DNA of 64,000 nt from Rarobacter faecitabidus (GTDB lineage: Bacteria; Actinomycetota; Actinomycetes; Actinomycetales; Cellulomonadaceae): the NCBI RefSeq assembly GCF_006716265.1, contig NZ_VFOS01000001.1:930001-994000 (forward strand), read 5' to 3'. The position numbers and the translations under genes were made by a program. This document shows positions 33,466 to 40,994 of this stretch, piece after piece (positions within the stretch are counted from its first letter, which is position 1; each line of letters begins with the position of its first letter). The notes below the pieces were generated by a model, which did not search any database, was not told the DNA's origin, and saw nothing but the letters and a program-made list of their open reading frames with translations.

Positions 33466-36321
33466 CTAGTAGGCGACCACTCCCCTGCGTAGCGCGTCCA
33501 GTGCCGTCCGCGCGGTTGCGCGTAGCCGCGATGTGGGCGCCACACCCGCTATCTGATCTAGCACGTCGATCACCTGCTTGCACCACCGAACGAAGTCGCC
33601 CGCGGCCAACTCCGTATCGCGCAGAGCCGCATCGAGGTTGCGACCCGCCGCCCAGCGATGGACGGGCCCCACGATCCCGAAATCGGGCCGGAGCGTCGGT
33701 TCAAGACCAGCCGCGGATTCCACGTCCGCCAGCTTTGACCACACCCGGAACGTACCGTCCAGCGAATCCGCGACCTTGCCCTGCGGCCCGCCCGGTATTG
33801 CCTGCGCTCCCGCGGTCTCCCGCCGCCCCTCGTAGATTGTCGCGGCCACGACCGAGGCGAGTCCGGGCGCGGTCAACTCGTCCCAGATCCCGGCTCGCAG
33901 GCACTGGGCGATCAGCAAGTCCTTCTCACTGTAGAGTCGTCGCAGTGTAGCCCCCGCTTCCGTCAGCGCCAGGCCCTCGCCCTCAGGGACGAGGTACCCC
34001 AGCTTCTGCAGTACTGCGCATATTTTGTCGAATCGGATCGCGATCGTACCCGTGCGGCCCTCGATCCTGCGCAGCAGGCGCTCGTGCTGTGCGTTCAGGT
34101 CACGCCAGCGGTTCGCCCACCGCTCGTGATCGGCGAGATCCGGGCAACTGTGGCAGGGATGGGCGCGAAGCGCCTGGCGCAACTCCCGGATCTGCGCCTC
34201 CTTCGGCGCGGCCGCCCCACCCGGGTTCCGTCCACCGGAGTCGGTGGGACGTTCCTTCGCTCCCCTGGTCACGGACTTCACGACCTTGGCGAGTTCCTGC
34301 TTGGCGGCGGTGTTGCGCGCATTGAATCCCTTGGGAATGCGAGCCCGGCCAACGATCGCGAGCCCTTCCGGCGCATCGGTCACCGAGAACTGCTTGATGC
34401 GTCCATCGGCGAAGACCGCGACCCGCGAACCCTCGAAACCGGGTTCCGGGCGCTCGAGGACCACCGCAAAGCTACTGCGCCGCCGCGCGAAAACCTCGAT
34501 GACATCCCCGCGCCGCAACTGCTCGATCTGCCGCGAAATCGCCGTCCGTTTCGTTGCGCCTCGTTCGCGTTTGCTTTCCTTCTCGAGGAGGGAGATGCGA
34601 TCGCGCAGGGCGAAGTATTCGCGCGCATCACCGCGATCGCAGGTCATGGCTCGTTCGTATCCCGCCATCGCTTGCTGCTGCTCCGCCGCCTGGCGTGCCA
34701 GACCCACGACCGAGCGATCCGCCTGAAACTGGGCGAAGGACATCTCGAGGACGTCCCGAGTGCGCTGCACGCCAACGGTGGAGACCAGGTTCGCGGCCAT
34801 GTTGTAGGTGGGACGGAAACTCGACCGAAGGGGATAGGTGCGCGTTGAGGCGAGCCCGGCCAACGCCTCGGGGTCCAGACCTGGATGGTCGACGATGACG
34901 GCATGGCCCTCGACGTCGATGCCGCGCCGGCCTGCGCGCCCGGTGAGCTGCGTATACTCCCCCGGGCTGATGTCAACATGCGCCGAGCCATCCCACTTGT
35001 CCAACTTCTCCAGGACAACGGTTCTCGCGGGCATGTTGATGCCGAGCGCGAGCGTCTCGGTGGCGAAGACCACCTTGACGAGTCCGAGGACGAAGAGCTG
35101 TTCCACGATCTCCTTGAACAGCGGCAGAAGTCCAGCATGGTGCGCGGCGATTCCACGTTCGAGTGCAAGCGACCACGTGCCGTAGTCGAGGATGGCCAGG
35201 TCCGCTGGCGGGACGCCGGCGGTGCGCTCGTCCACAATCCGTCGAATCTGCGCGGCCTCGGCGTCGCTCGTCAACGCGAGCCCTGCTGCGAGGCACTGCT
35301 CGACGGCGATCTGGCAGCCGTTGCGCGAGAAGATGAAGTAGATAGCGGGCAGCAGATCCTCGGAATCGAGCAGGTCGACTGTCGCGAATCGCGGCACCGA
35401 CTGGCGCCGCCGGGCGCTCGGTGGCGGCCCTCCGCGGCCGCCGCGCGCGGGCGCGTGCGGAACGCGAATCGTCGCTCGAAGCTCCGGATTGATCGGCAGT
35501 TCGCGTCCGTTCGTCAGCGAGTGAGGCGCGGCCCCCCGGGTAAACGCGGTCGGCGGTGAGTCCTCGTCCGCATCCGCCTCGGAGCCATTGCCATAGGCAT
35601 ACAGATCGATCAGCCGTACGCGCTGCCGGACTCCTCCCCCGCGTTCGACATCGTCGCCGCGTCGGGCGGTCACCACGTGCTGCCACAAGGGCACGGGGCG
35701 GTGATCCGAAACCACCAGGTCGGTCTCGCCGCGGACCTCGGTGAGCCACGCTCCGAACTCCTCGACGTTCGAGACGGTTGCCGAGAGGCACACCAGCTGG
35801 ACAGTCTGCGAAAGGTGAAGAATGACCTCCTCCCATACCGGACCGCGGAATCGATCGGCCAGGTAGTGCACCTCGTCCATCACGACGAAGCCGAGGGTGT
35901 CCAGAGCACTCGAACCCGCGTACAGCATGTTGCGCAGGACCTCGGTGGTCATCACCACGATCGGGGCATCGCCGTTGATCGTGGTGTCGCCCGTGAGCAG
36001 TCCCACGCTCGCCTCGCCGTGCTGGTCCACGAGGTCGCGGTACTTCTGGTTGCTCAGTGCCTTGATGGGGGTGGTGTAGAAGGCGCGCTTACCCTGGCGC
36101 AGGGCGAGGAAGATAGCGAACTCACCCACCACGGTCTTTCCCGCACCCGTGGGGGCCGCCACGAGGACGGAAGCGCCGCGTTCGACGCTGGCACACCCTG
36201 CGCGCTGGAAGTCATCCAGCGCATAGGCCAGGGTGGCGGCGAACTGGCCGGCAGCCGACTTATTGAAGGCGCGCCTGATGCGATCCCGCTGATACCGCTC
36301 TGCGGGTGACAGATCTTCCAT
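33466..36321 (-). CDS. helY: Superfamily 2 RNA/DNA helicase, HelY (Ski2/Mtr4-like)
   Basis: The 951-residue protein has Walker A APTGAGKT (about residue 45), TTPIKALSNQKY, the DEVH box with HYLADRFRG, SATVSN and the domain-2 motif QLTGRAGRRGIDVEGHA. The C-terminal DSHCT domain is present. An insert with a Gly/Arg/Pro-rich segment (about 270-300) precedes domain 2. The family includes M. tuberculosis HelY (Rv2092c), which also lies downstream of tatC. The ATG at 36321 was chosen over a GTG at 36357, since GGAAGG is nearby and the earlier residues lack family features. The role is probably RNA metabolism. Confidence 0.9.
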   Translation of the reverse strand: MEDLSPAERYQRDRIRRAFNKSAAGQFAATLAYALDDFQRAGCASVERGASVLVAAPTGAGKTVVGEFAIFLALRQGKRAFYTTPIKALSNQKYRDLVDQHGEASVGLLTGDTTINGDAPIVVMTTEVLRNMLYAGSSALDTLGFVVMDEVHYLADRFRGPVWEEVILHLSQTVQLVCLSATVSNVEEFGAWLTEVRGETDLVVSDHRPVPLWQHVVTARRGDDVERGGGVRQRVRLIDLYAYGNGSEADADEDSPPTAFTRGAAPHSLTNGRELPINPELRATIRVPHAPARGGRGGPPPSARRRQSVPRFATVDLLDSEDLLPAIYFIFSRNGCQIAVEQCLAAGLALTSDAEAAQIRRIVDERTAGVPPADLAILDYGTWSLALERGIAAHHAGLLPLFKEIVEQLFVLGLVKVVFATETLALGINMPARTVVLEKLDKWDGSAHVDISPGEYTQLTGRAGRRGIDVEGHAVIVDHPGLDPEALAGLASTRTYPLRSSFRPTYNMAANLVSTVGVQRTRDVLEMSFAQFQADRSVVGLARQAAEQQQAMAGYERAMTCDRGDAREYFALRDRISLLEKESKRERGATKRTAISRQIEQLRRGDVIEVFARRRSSFAVVLERPEPGFEGSRVAVFADGRIKQFSVTDAPEGLAIVGRARIPKGFNARNTAAKQELAKVVKSVTRGAKERPTDSGGRNPGGAAAPKEAQIRELRQALRAHPCHSCPDLADHERWANRWRDLNAQHERLLRRIEGRTGTIAIRFDKICAVLQKLGYLVPEGEGLALTEAGATLRRLYSEKDLLIAQCLRAGIWDELTAPGLASVVAATIYEGRRETAGAQAIPGGPQGKVADSLDGTFRVWSKLADVESAAGLEPTLRPDFGIVGPVHRWAAGRNLDAALRDTELAAGDFVRWCKQVIDVLDQIAGVAPTSRLRATARTALDALRRGVVAY

Positions 36322-36367
36322 CTTGCCCACCTTCCATGAGGCCCGTTGGTCGAGCACTTGCTCCGGG

Positions 36368-37147
36368 CTACCCGAGTGCCGCCGCTATCAGGCTCTCCTG
36401 GCGGCGGTCGTAGCGGCGATCGTGCAGGATGCACAGGCCCAGAGCGATGACGTAGAGCAGGCAGATCGGCAGGGCAACGAGCACCATGGTCCAGGCATCC
36501 GGCGTCGGGGTCATGACGGCGGCGAACGTGAATGCTATGACGATCGCCCAGCGCCAGCCCTTCGCCCATGTCCTGGCGCGCACTACGCTCGCCATGTTCA
36601 GCACGACCATCAGGACCGGCAGGACGAAGGCGATTCCGAAAGCGAGCATGAGCCGCATCACGAAGGACAGATACATCTGGGCGTCCGTGAGGTTGGTCGC
36701 GCCGTGTGGCACGAACTCCGTCAGCACGAGCACCGCCCGCGGGAGCAGCAGCCACCCGAGCCCGGCGCCGATCAGAAACATCGGCACCGCCGTGAACACG
36801 AAGCCGAGCGCGTATCGCCGCTCGGTCTTCTTCAGGCCGGGCGTCACGAAGGCCCACACCTGATAGAGCCACCACGGCGAGGTGACGATCAGACCGATGA
36901 AGGCGGACACCTTCAGCCGGACATCGAAGGCCGAGGTCATGCCCGTGAAGTTGATGTTGATGATCGTGCCATCGCGCGCGGCGGCCGTCAGCAGCGGCTC
37001 CTGCAGCGCCTTGAAGACGGGCGTGTAGAGAAACCAGCCCACCACGGCACCGATCAGGACGCCCAGCACCGCCAGCAGCAACCGGCGGCGCAACTCGGCG
37101 AGGTGCGCACCGAGCGGCATCCGCTCCGAGTTCTTGCGAGCAGCCAC
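36368..37147 (-). CDS. tatC: Sec-independent (Tat) translocase subunit TatC
   Basis: The 259-residue protein has six membrane spans and starts its family region with MPLGAHLAELRRRLLLAVLG. It keeps the signal-peptide-binding loop with FVTPGLKKTERRY, which contains the conserved Pro and Glu. It forms the receptor core of the twin-arginine export system. The GTG start lies 2 nt after the tatA stop, so the two are coupled. No tatB gene is near, as is common in actinobacteria where it sits elsewhere. Confidence 0.94.
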   Translation of the reverse strand: MAARKNSERMPLGAHLAELRRRLLLAVLGVLIGAVVGWFLYTPVFKALQEPLLTAAARDGTIININFTGMTSAFDVRLKVSAFIGLIVTSPWWLYQVWAFVTPGLKKTERRYALGFVFTAVPMFLIGAGLGWLLLPRAVLVLTEFVPHGATNLTDAQMYLSFVMRLMLAFGIAFVLPVLMVVLNMASVVRARTWAKGWRWAIVIAFTFAAVMTPTPDAWTMVLVALPICLLYVIALGLCILHDRRYDRRQESLIAAALG

Positions 37148-37149
37148 CG

Positions 37150-37344
37150 CTACTTCGCGTTGGTGTCGTCTGGCGCGTCGCCGTTGTTCGGGTCGGGCGC
37201 GGTGGCGTCCTTCATCTCCTTGCGGAAGATCTTCATCGACTGACCGATATTCTTCGCGATCATCGGCAGCCGCGCGGCGCCGAAGACCAGCACGAGGACG
37301 ATGATGAGCACGAGCCAATGACTCGGTTCCCTCAAGCCTGGCAT
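37150..37344 (-). CDS. tatA: Tat translocase pore subunit TatA
   Basis: The 64-residue protein has the short N-terminal membrane span (WLVLIIVLVLVFGAARLP) and the amphipathic helix with the conserved FG (LVFGAARLPMIAKNIGQSMK), followed by an acidic tail. AGGAG lies 6 nt before the ATG. Together with tatC it forms a minimal Tat operon. Confidence 0.93.
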   Translation of the reverse strand: MPGLREPSHWLVLIIVLVLVFGAARLPMIAKNIGQSMKIFRKEMKDATAPDPNNGDAPDDTNAK

Positions 37345-37417
37345 TGCATACTCCTAATAGGTGGGTTGACGCCCTGCATTGTGTGATCCGGCCTCAAGTC
37401 TAGTGGACGTGCCTGTC

Positions 37418-37729
37418 CTATTCGTTAAAGCGCAGCCAGGAGCGCCAGCGTTCGCGGTGGCGGTCGAACTTCGCGCGCCGGCGCGCGAACTTGGCCGCGC
37501 GGCGCTCCTCGCGATACTCGCGAGCGGCCTGCACGTCGCCGAGCGCGGTCACCGGCCGGGCGGTGGTGAACTCGTCCGCAAAATCCTGATCGAACGCCTC
37601 CCCGAGCACGGACGAGGCCTCCCCCATGACCTCGGCGAGGTGACGACCGCGCTGCCACAGCCACCACAGCACCCCGACCATGAACGCGAGGGCGGCGACG
37701 ACGAGAGCAAGCCAGATCCAGAACCACAC
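37418..37729 (-). CDS. Small uncharacterised membrane protein
   Basis: The 103-residue protein has one N-terminal membrane span (WFWIWLALVVAALAFMVGVL), a middle acidic region (GEAFDQDFADEF) and a strongly basic C-terminal helix (REERRAAKFARRRAKF) predicted to lie in the cytoplasm. It is encoded between pafC and tatA; many actinobacteria have a small membrane protein here. A TAGCCT hexamer ends 6 nt before the GTG, suggesting a leaderless start. I do not recognise the family and assign no function. Confidence 0.7.
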   Translation of the reverse strand: MWFWIWLALVVAALAFMVGVLWWLWQRGRHLAEVMGEASSVLGEAFDQDFADEFTTARPVTALGDVQAAREYREERRAAKFARRRAKFDRHRERWRSWLRFNE

Positions 37730-37766
37730 TCCACCAGGCTAGAGCACTGGACGGGCAGGAGCGCCG

Positions 37767-38735
37767 CTAGGAGCCGTACTGAGCGAGAGCTCGAGCAGCG
37801 GATTCCCTCGCCTCGTCGCCCCAGTGGCCCGGCGAGACGTCCCGCACCTGGTCGGCGTAACTCAGTAGCAGTTGCCGGAACCATGGGTCGTTGACGACGT
37901 TCAACTCGATCGCGAACGAGCCGCCTTCGAGTTCCTCGAGTCCGGAGTACGGCACCGTCTCGGCGACGGCGCGCGCGGCGGGACCAAAAGTGACTCGAAC
38001 GCTCGCGGCCGCGCCGTCGGCGGCATCGAAGCGCCCATCGGGCAGATCGGATGCGGCGATCTCCTGGCTGCTAGGCTCGGCGAGCAGCGTAGCCGAGTGG
38101 ATGCGGTCGAGGCGGAATCTTCTCACCTCATTCGCCCTCGTGCACCATGCGTCGAGATATCCGTGCCCCTGATGCTGCGTTAGGCGAATCGGCTCCACGA
38201 CACGATCATCGCGCTCGTCGGTGGCCGTCGAGTAGTCGATGGAAAGACGCCGGCGGTTGATGAGTCCTTGCTCGACGACCGCGTACACGCCTGGCGCGAC
38301 GGTTTCGGTCCAGGCGATGTCGATGCTCCCGTACGCAGCGGGTTCGGTCGCGGTGAGCGCCTCCAGCGTGTCGTCGATAAGGTCCCGGACGGACTCGTCG
38401 ATGCCCAACTGACTCACCGTGGCGCGCATGGCCTGAAGCGCCGCGCTGAGGGCGATCGCCTCCCGGTCCGAAAGGCCGAAGGATCGGTGTACGCCCTGCG
38501 AGTTGCTGAGCGTGATGAGGTCATCCTCGAAGTCGAAGGCGTCGAAATCGATGAGATCCCCGGGCATCCCACCGGGAAGGCCAGCGATCCAGAGCAGGTT
38601 CACGTCCTCCCTGATCTTGGTGGGGGTGGTGTTGAACCGTTCCGCCAGTTCGGCGACGGGAACCCTGTCGTGGTATTCGAGGTAGGCCACGAGGCTGAGC
38701 AGGCGGACCAGCCGTTCCGTCGTCTTATTCACCAT
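37767..38735 (-). CDS. pafC: WYL-domain transcriptional regulator PafC
   Basis: The 322-residue protein has an N-terminal winged helix (RLVRLLSLVAYLEYHDRVPV, AELAERFNTTPTKIREDV). A WYL domain follows (RRLSIDYSTATDERDDRVVE and WCTRANEVRRFRLDRI, where the usual W-Y-L triad is partly altered), then a C-terminal WCX domain. With PafB it forms the PafBC activator of the RecA-independent DNA-damage response in mycobacteria. It overlaps pafB by 11 nt, so translation is coupled. ATG 38735 fits the family N-terminus. Confidence 0.9.
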   Translation of the reverse strand: MVNKTTERLVRLLSLVAYLEYHDRVPVAELAERFNTTPTKIREDVNLLWIAGLPGGMPGDLIDFDAFDFEDDLITLSNSQGVHRSFGLSDREAIALSAALQAMRATVSQLGIDESVRDLIDDTLEALTATEPAAYGSIDIAWTETVAPGVYAVVEQGLINRRRLSIDYSTATDERDDRVVEPIRLTQHQGHGYLDAWCTRANEVRRFRLDRIHSATLLAEPSSQEIAASDLPDGRFDAADGAAASVRVTFGPAARAVAETVPYSGLEELEGGSFAIELNVVNDPWFRQLLLSYADQVRDVSPGHWGDEARESAARALAQYGS

Positions 38736-39735
38736 GCGCCGCCACTCCCTTGCCGAGTTTGCTTGCCGCAACCAGAATCTCAATGACCTTCTCGCGCAGC
38801 GAATCGGGTTCGATGACGAGTACCGCGGGGCCGTACCCAGCGATCTCCCGCGCGAATGCCAGGTCTTGCCGATATGGGATGGTCACTTCGTCGCGTTCTG
38901 CGCCGTCCGACGCCGCGATCGAGTTGGCACGCGCCCGCAGGGACTGCCCCTTTCCGCGATCGATCCGTAGCCTCGCCTCGTAGCGAGGCGCGAGTGAAAG
39001 CAGGCTGGCGGCCTCATCAATCTGCGCGGCGGGCGGGATCTCGTAGGCTCCCTCCCGGCCATCGATGGAAGGCCTGCCGATAACGCGATCAAGGTGGAAT
39101 ACGCGCGGCTCCCCCACCTTGACATCGCGCGCCACCAGGTACCAGCCGGTTGGCCGGGCGACGATGCGCCAGGGTTCGACCTTGCGCCTGGTGGTCGCGC
39201 CGGTTCCAGCGGAGCGATAGGTGAATCCGAGCAGGCGGCGCGTTGCCAGGGCCTCCGTCATGGCCTCGTGCACTGTCTCGTTGTTCATCGTGAGATTCAC
39301 CGACTCGGGAAGCAGCGCATCGCCGAGCAGGTCGGATGTCGCGCCCGGCTCCGCACCGAGGGCGCGTAGGCGCATCCGCGCGGTGATGATGTCCCGCTCG
39401 GGGGCAGCGGTGTGCCACAGGGTCGCGGCGAGCGTGAGGATCTTCAACTGCGACGGCGTAAACCAGGCCGCGTACTGGGCGGCGGCAGGGGCTTCGATTC
39501 GGTAGCGGACCTCATCGGCCGCGCCGTCCGTTCCGATGGTGACGAGTTCGAAACCCAGATCGCGCAGGTCTCGCTTGTCCCGCTCGAACATCTTCGACGC
39601 CGTATCGGGATTCGCTTCGGAGTCGTACCCGCTGACCGATCCCAGGATCTGCGCCTTGGTCATCCCCGTGCGGGAATTGAGGAGCGCGATCGCGAGCTGG
39701 AGGATCCGCTCGGTCTTGTCGATGGTTTCTGCCAC
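38725..39735 (-). CDS. pafB: WYL-domain transcriptional regulator PafB
   Basis: The 336-residue protein has an N-terminal winged helix (ERILQLAIALLNSRTGMTKA). The WYL domain has RRLLGFTYRSAGTGATTRRK and the key motif GWYLVARDVKVGEPRVFHLD, where the WYL triad is intact, and a WCX domain closes the protein. It pairs with PafC. The GTG start lies 3 nt from an inverted repeat shared with the divergent DUF3866 gene. The proteasome-accessory genes usually next door (pafA, prcAB, pup) are not in this window. Confidence 0.92.
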   Translation of the reverse strand: MAETIDKTERILQLAIALLNSRTGMTKAQILGSVSGYDSEANPDTASKMFERDKRDLRDLGFELVTIGTDGAADEVRYRIEAPAAAQYAAWFTPSQLKILTLAATLWHTAAPERDIITARMRLRALGAEPGATSDLLGDALLPESVNLTMNNETVHEAMTEALATRRLLGFTYRSAGTGATTRRKVEPWRIVARPTGWYLVARDVKVGEPRVFHLDRVIGRPSIDGREGAYEIPPAAQIDEAASLLSLAPRYEARLRIDRGKGQSLRARANSIAASDGAERDEVTIPYRQDLAFAREIAGYGPAVLVIEPDSLREKVIEILVAASKLGKGVAAHGE

Positions 39736-39738
39736 GGA

Positions 39739-39765
39739 TCAACGGTAGCCCTGGAGTACCGTTGA
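39739..39765. promoter_or_regulatory. Symmetric divergent promoter: 9-bp inverted repeat between pafB and DUF3866
   Basis: TCAACGGTA (39739-39747) and TACCGTTGA (39757-39765) are a perfect inverted repeat with a 9-bp spacer. Each arm contains TACCGT read outward, placed 6 nt (pafB) or 7 nt (DUF3866) from the GTG start. The repeat therefore supplies two back-to-back -10 boxes of apparently leaderless promoters. It could also be an operator for one regulator acting on both genes. Confidence 0.6.
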
Positions 39766-39769
39766 ACAC

Positions 39770-40876
39770 GTGATTCAGTGGCGGCGTGGCATCGTGCAAT
39801 CAGTCGTCGACCAATGGGTGGGAGCCGAGGTGGCCATCGTCGACCTCGACGACGGCGGATCTGTCCGCGCACTGAACTACCCGCAACTCACGGGACCGGT
39901 CGCGACTGGCGCGCACGTCCTGATGAACAGCTCTGCGCTCGATCGCGGGCTCGGCACGGGCGGATTCGCGTTCATCGTGGCGAACCTCGAGTCAGACGCT
40001 CCCCCTGCCCCTACGAGCGGTCACTTGGTCAAGGCGCGGTATACGCCGATGCAGTCGATGGTCCTGTCCGTGGACGAACAGGGCTCCGAGCATCACGCCG
40101 CGCTGCGCGACGCGGACACCGTCGCGGGGCTACCGGTTGTGGTGGCCGACCTCCATTCGTCGGTGCCCGCCATCCTCGCGGGCATCCGCGCGCGCTTCAC
40201 GGCCATTCATGGACGAGCCCCCCGCGTCGTCTACATCATGACCGACGGCGGTGCGCTACCCGCCTGGTTCTCGCGGACGATCAGTGGGCTGCGGCTCGCC
40301 GGCTGGTTGCAGGCGTCGATCACGTGCGGGCAGGCATTCGGCGGTGACTACGAGTCCGTGACCCTGCACACGGCGCTACTTGCCGCGCGCATCGTTGTCG
40401 AGGCAGACGTGGCGGTCGTGGCCCAGGGGCCGGGCAATCTTGGCACCGATACTCGGTGGGGTTTTTCTGGCGTGAGCGCGGGAGACGCGCTCAACGCCGT
40501 GGCGGCGCTGCGGGGTCGTGGCGTAGGAGTGCTGCGCATGTCGCAGGCCGATTCGCGGTGGCGGCACCTCGGTGTGTCGCATCACTCAGTCACCGCCTAT
40601 GGGAGGGTCGCGCTCGCGGCTGCGGACCTCGTCCTACCGCCCGAGCCGCGCCCGCGGCCAGCGTGGTGGGCGGAGTGCGTGAGCGAGCGCGTGGCGGAGA
40701 TACTCGCCGGTTGCGCCGGCCATCGTCTACACCTCCGCAGCGACGGCGATCTCGTTGAAATCCTGCGATCCGTGCCGGTGCCACTGTCGACGATGGGGCG
40801 AGGCCTCGTGGAGGACGAACTCGCCTTCACGGCCGCCGCCGCGGCCGGCTGTCATGCGGCGGAACTGACAGCCTGA
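39770..40876 (+). CDS. DUF3866 family protein
   Basis: The 368-residue protein matches the DUF3866 family, with VKARYTPMQSMVLSVDEQGS, VYIMTDGGALPAWFSRTISG and VAQGPGNLGTDTRWGFSG. The family is almost confined to actinobacteria and usually lies beside pafBC or proteasome-accessory genes. No function is known. The repeated small-residue and His-rich motifs (HHSVTAYGRV, THG-like loops) suggest an enzyme fold, but I cannot name a reaction. It starts with GTG without a Shine-Dalgarno sequence, divergently from pafB. Confidence 0.85.
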   Translation: MIQWRRGIVQSVVDQWVGAEVAIVDLDDGGSVRALNYPQLTGPVATGAHVLMNSSALDRGLGTGGFAFIVANLESDAPPAPTSGHLVKARYTPMQSMVLSVDEQGSEHHAALRDADTVAGLPVVVADLHSSVPAILAGIRARFTAIHGRAPRVVYIMTDGGALPAWFSRTISGLRLAGWLQASITCGQAFGGDYESVTLHTALLAARIVVEADVAVVAQGPGNLGTDTRWGFSGVSAGDALNAVAALRGRGVGVLRMSQADSRWRHLGVSHHSVTAYGRVALAAADLVLPPEPRPRPAWWAECVSERVAEILAGCAGHRLHLRSDGDLVEILRSVPVPLSTMGRGLVEDELAFTAAAAAGCHAAELTA

Positions 40877-40940
40877 GGCCGAGCGCGGCGCCCGCCTACA
40901 CCCGAACGGGGATGTTCCGGAGGTGACTGGACGACATCAA

Positions 40941-40987
40941 CTTGTTACAAGCCGTCGTATCGACACGCAATCCCGTCCAGGTAACCT
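40941..40987 (+). promoter_or_regulatory. glgP promoter with an upstream palindrome
   Basis: TCGACA (40960-40965), a 16-bp spacer and TAACCT (40982-40987) form a plausible promoter, with the glgP GTG 8 nt after the -10 box (leaderless type). Just upstream the palindrome CTTGT-T-ACAAG (40941-40951) could be an operator. Confidence 0.45.
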
Positions 40988-40994
40988 AAGTCTC

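Noticed and set aside
37818-39735. PafB and PafC taken as one fused gene
   Set aside because: Two separate frames overlap by 11 nt with their own start codons; they are two genes.
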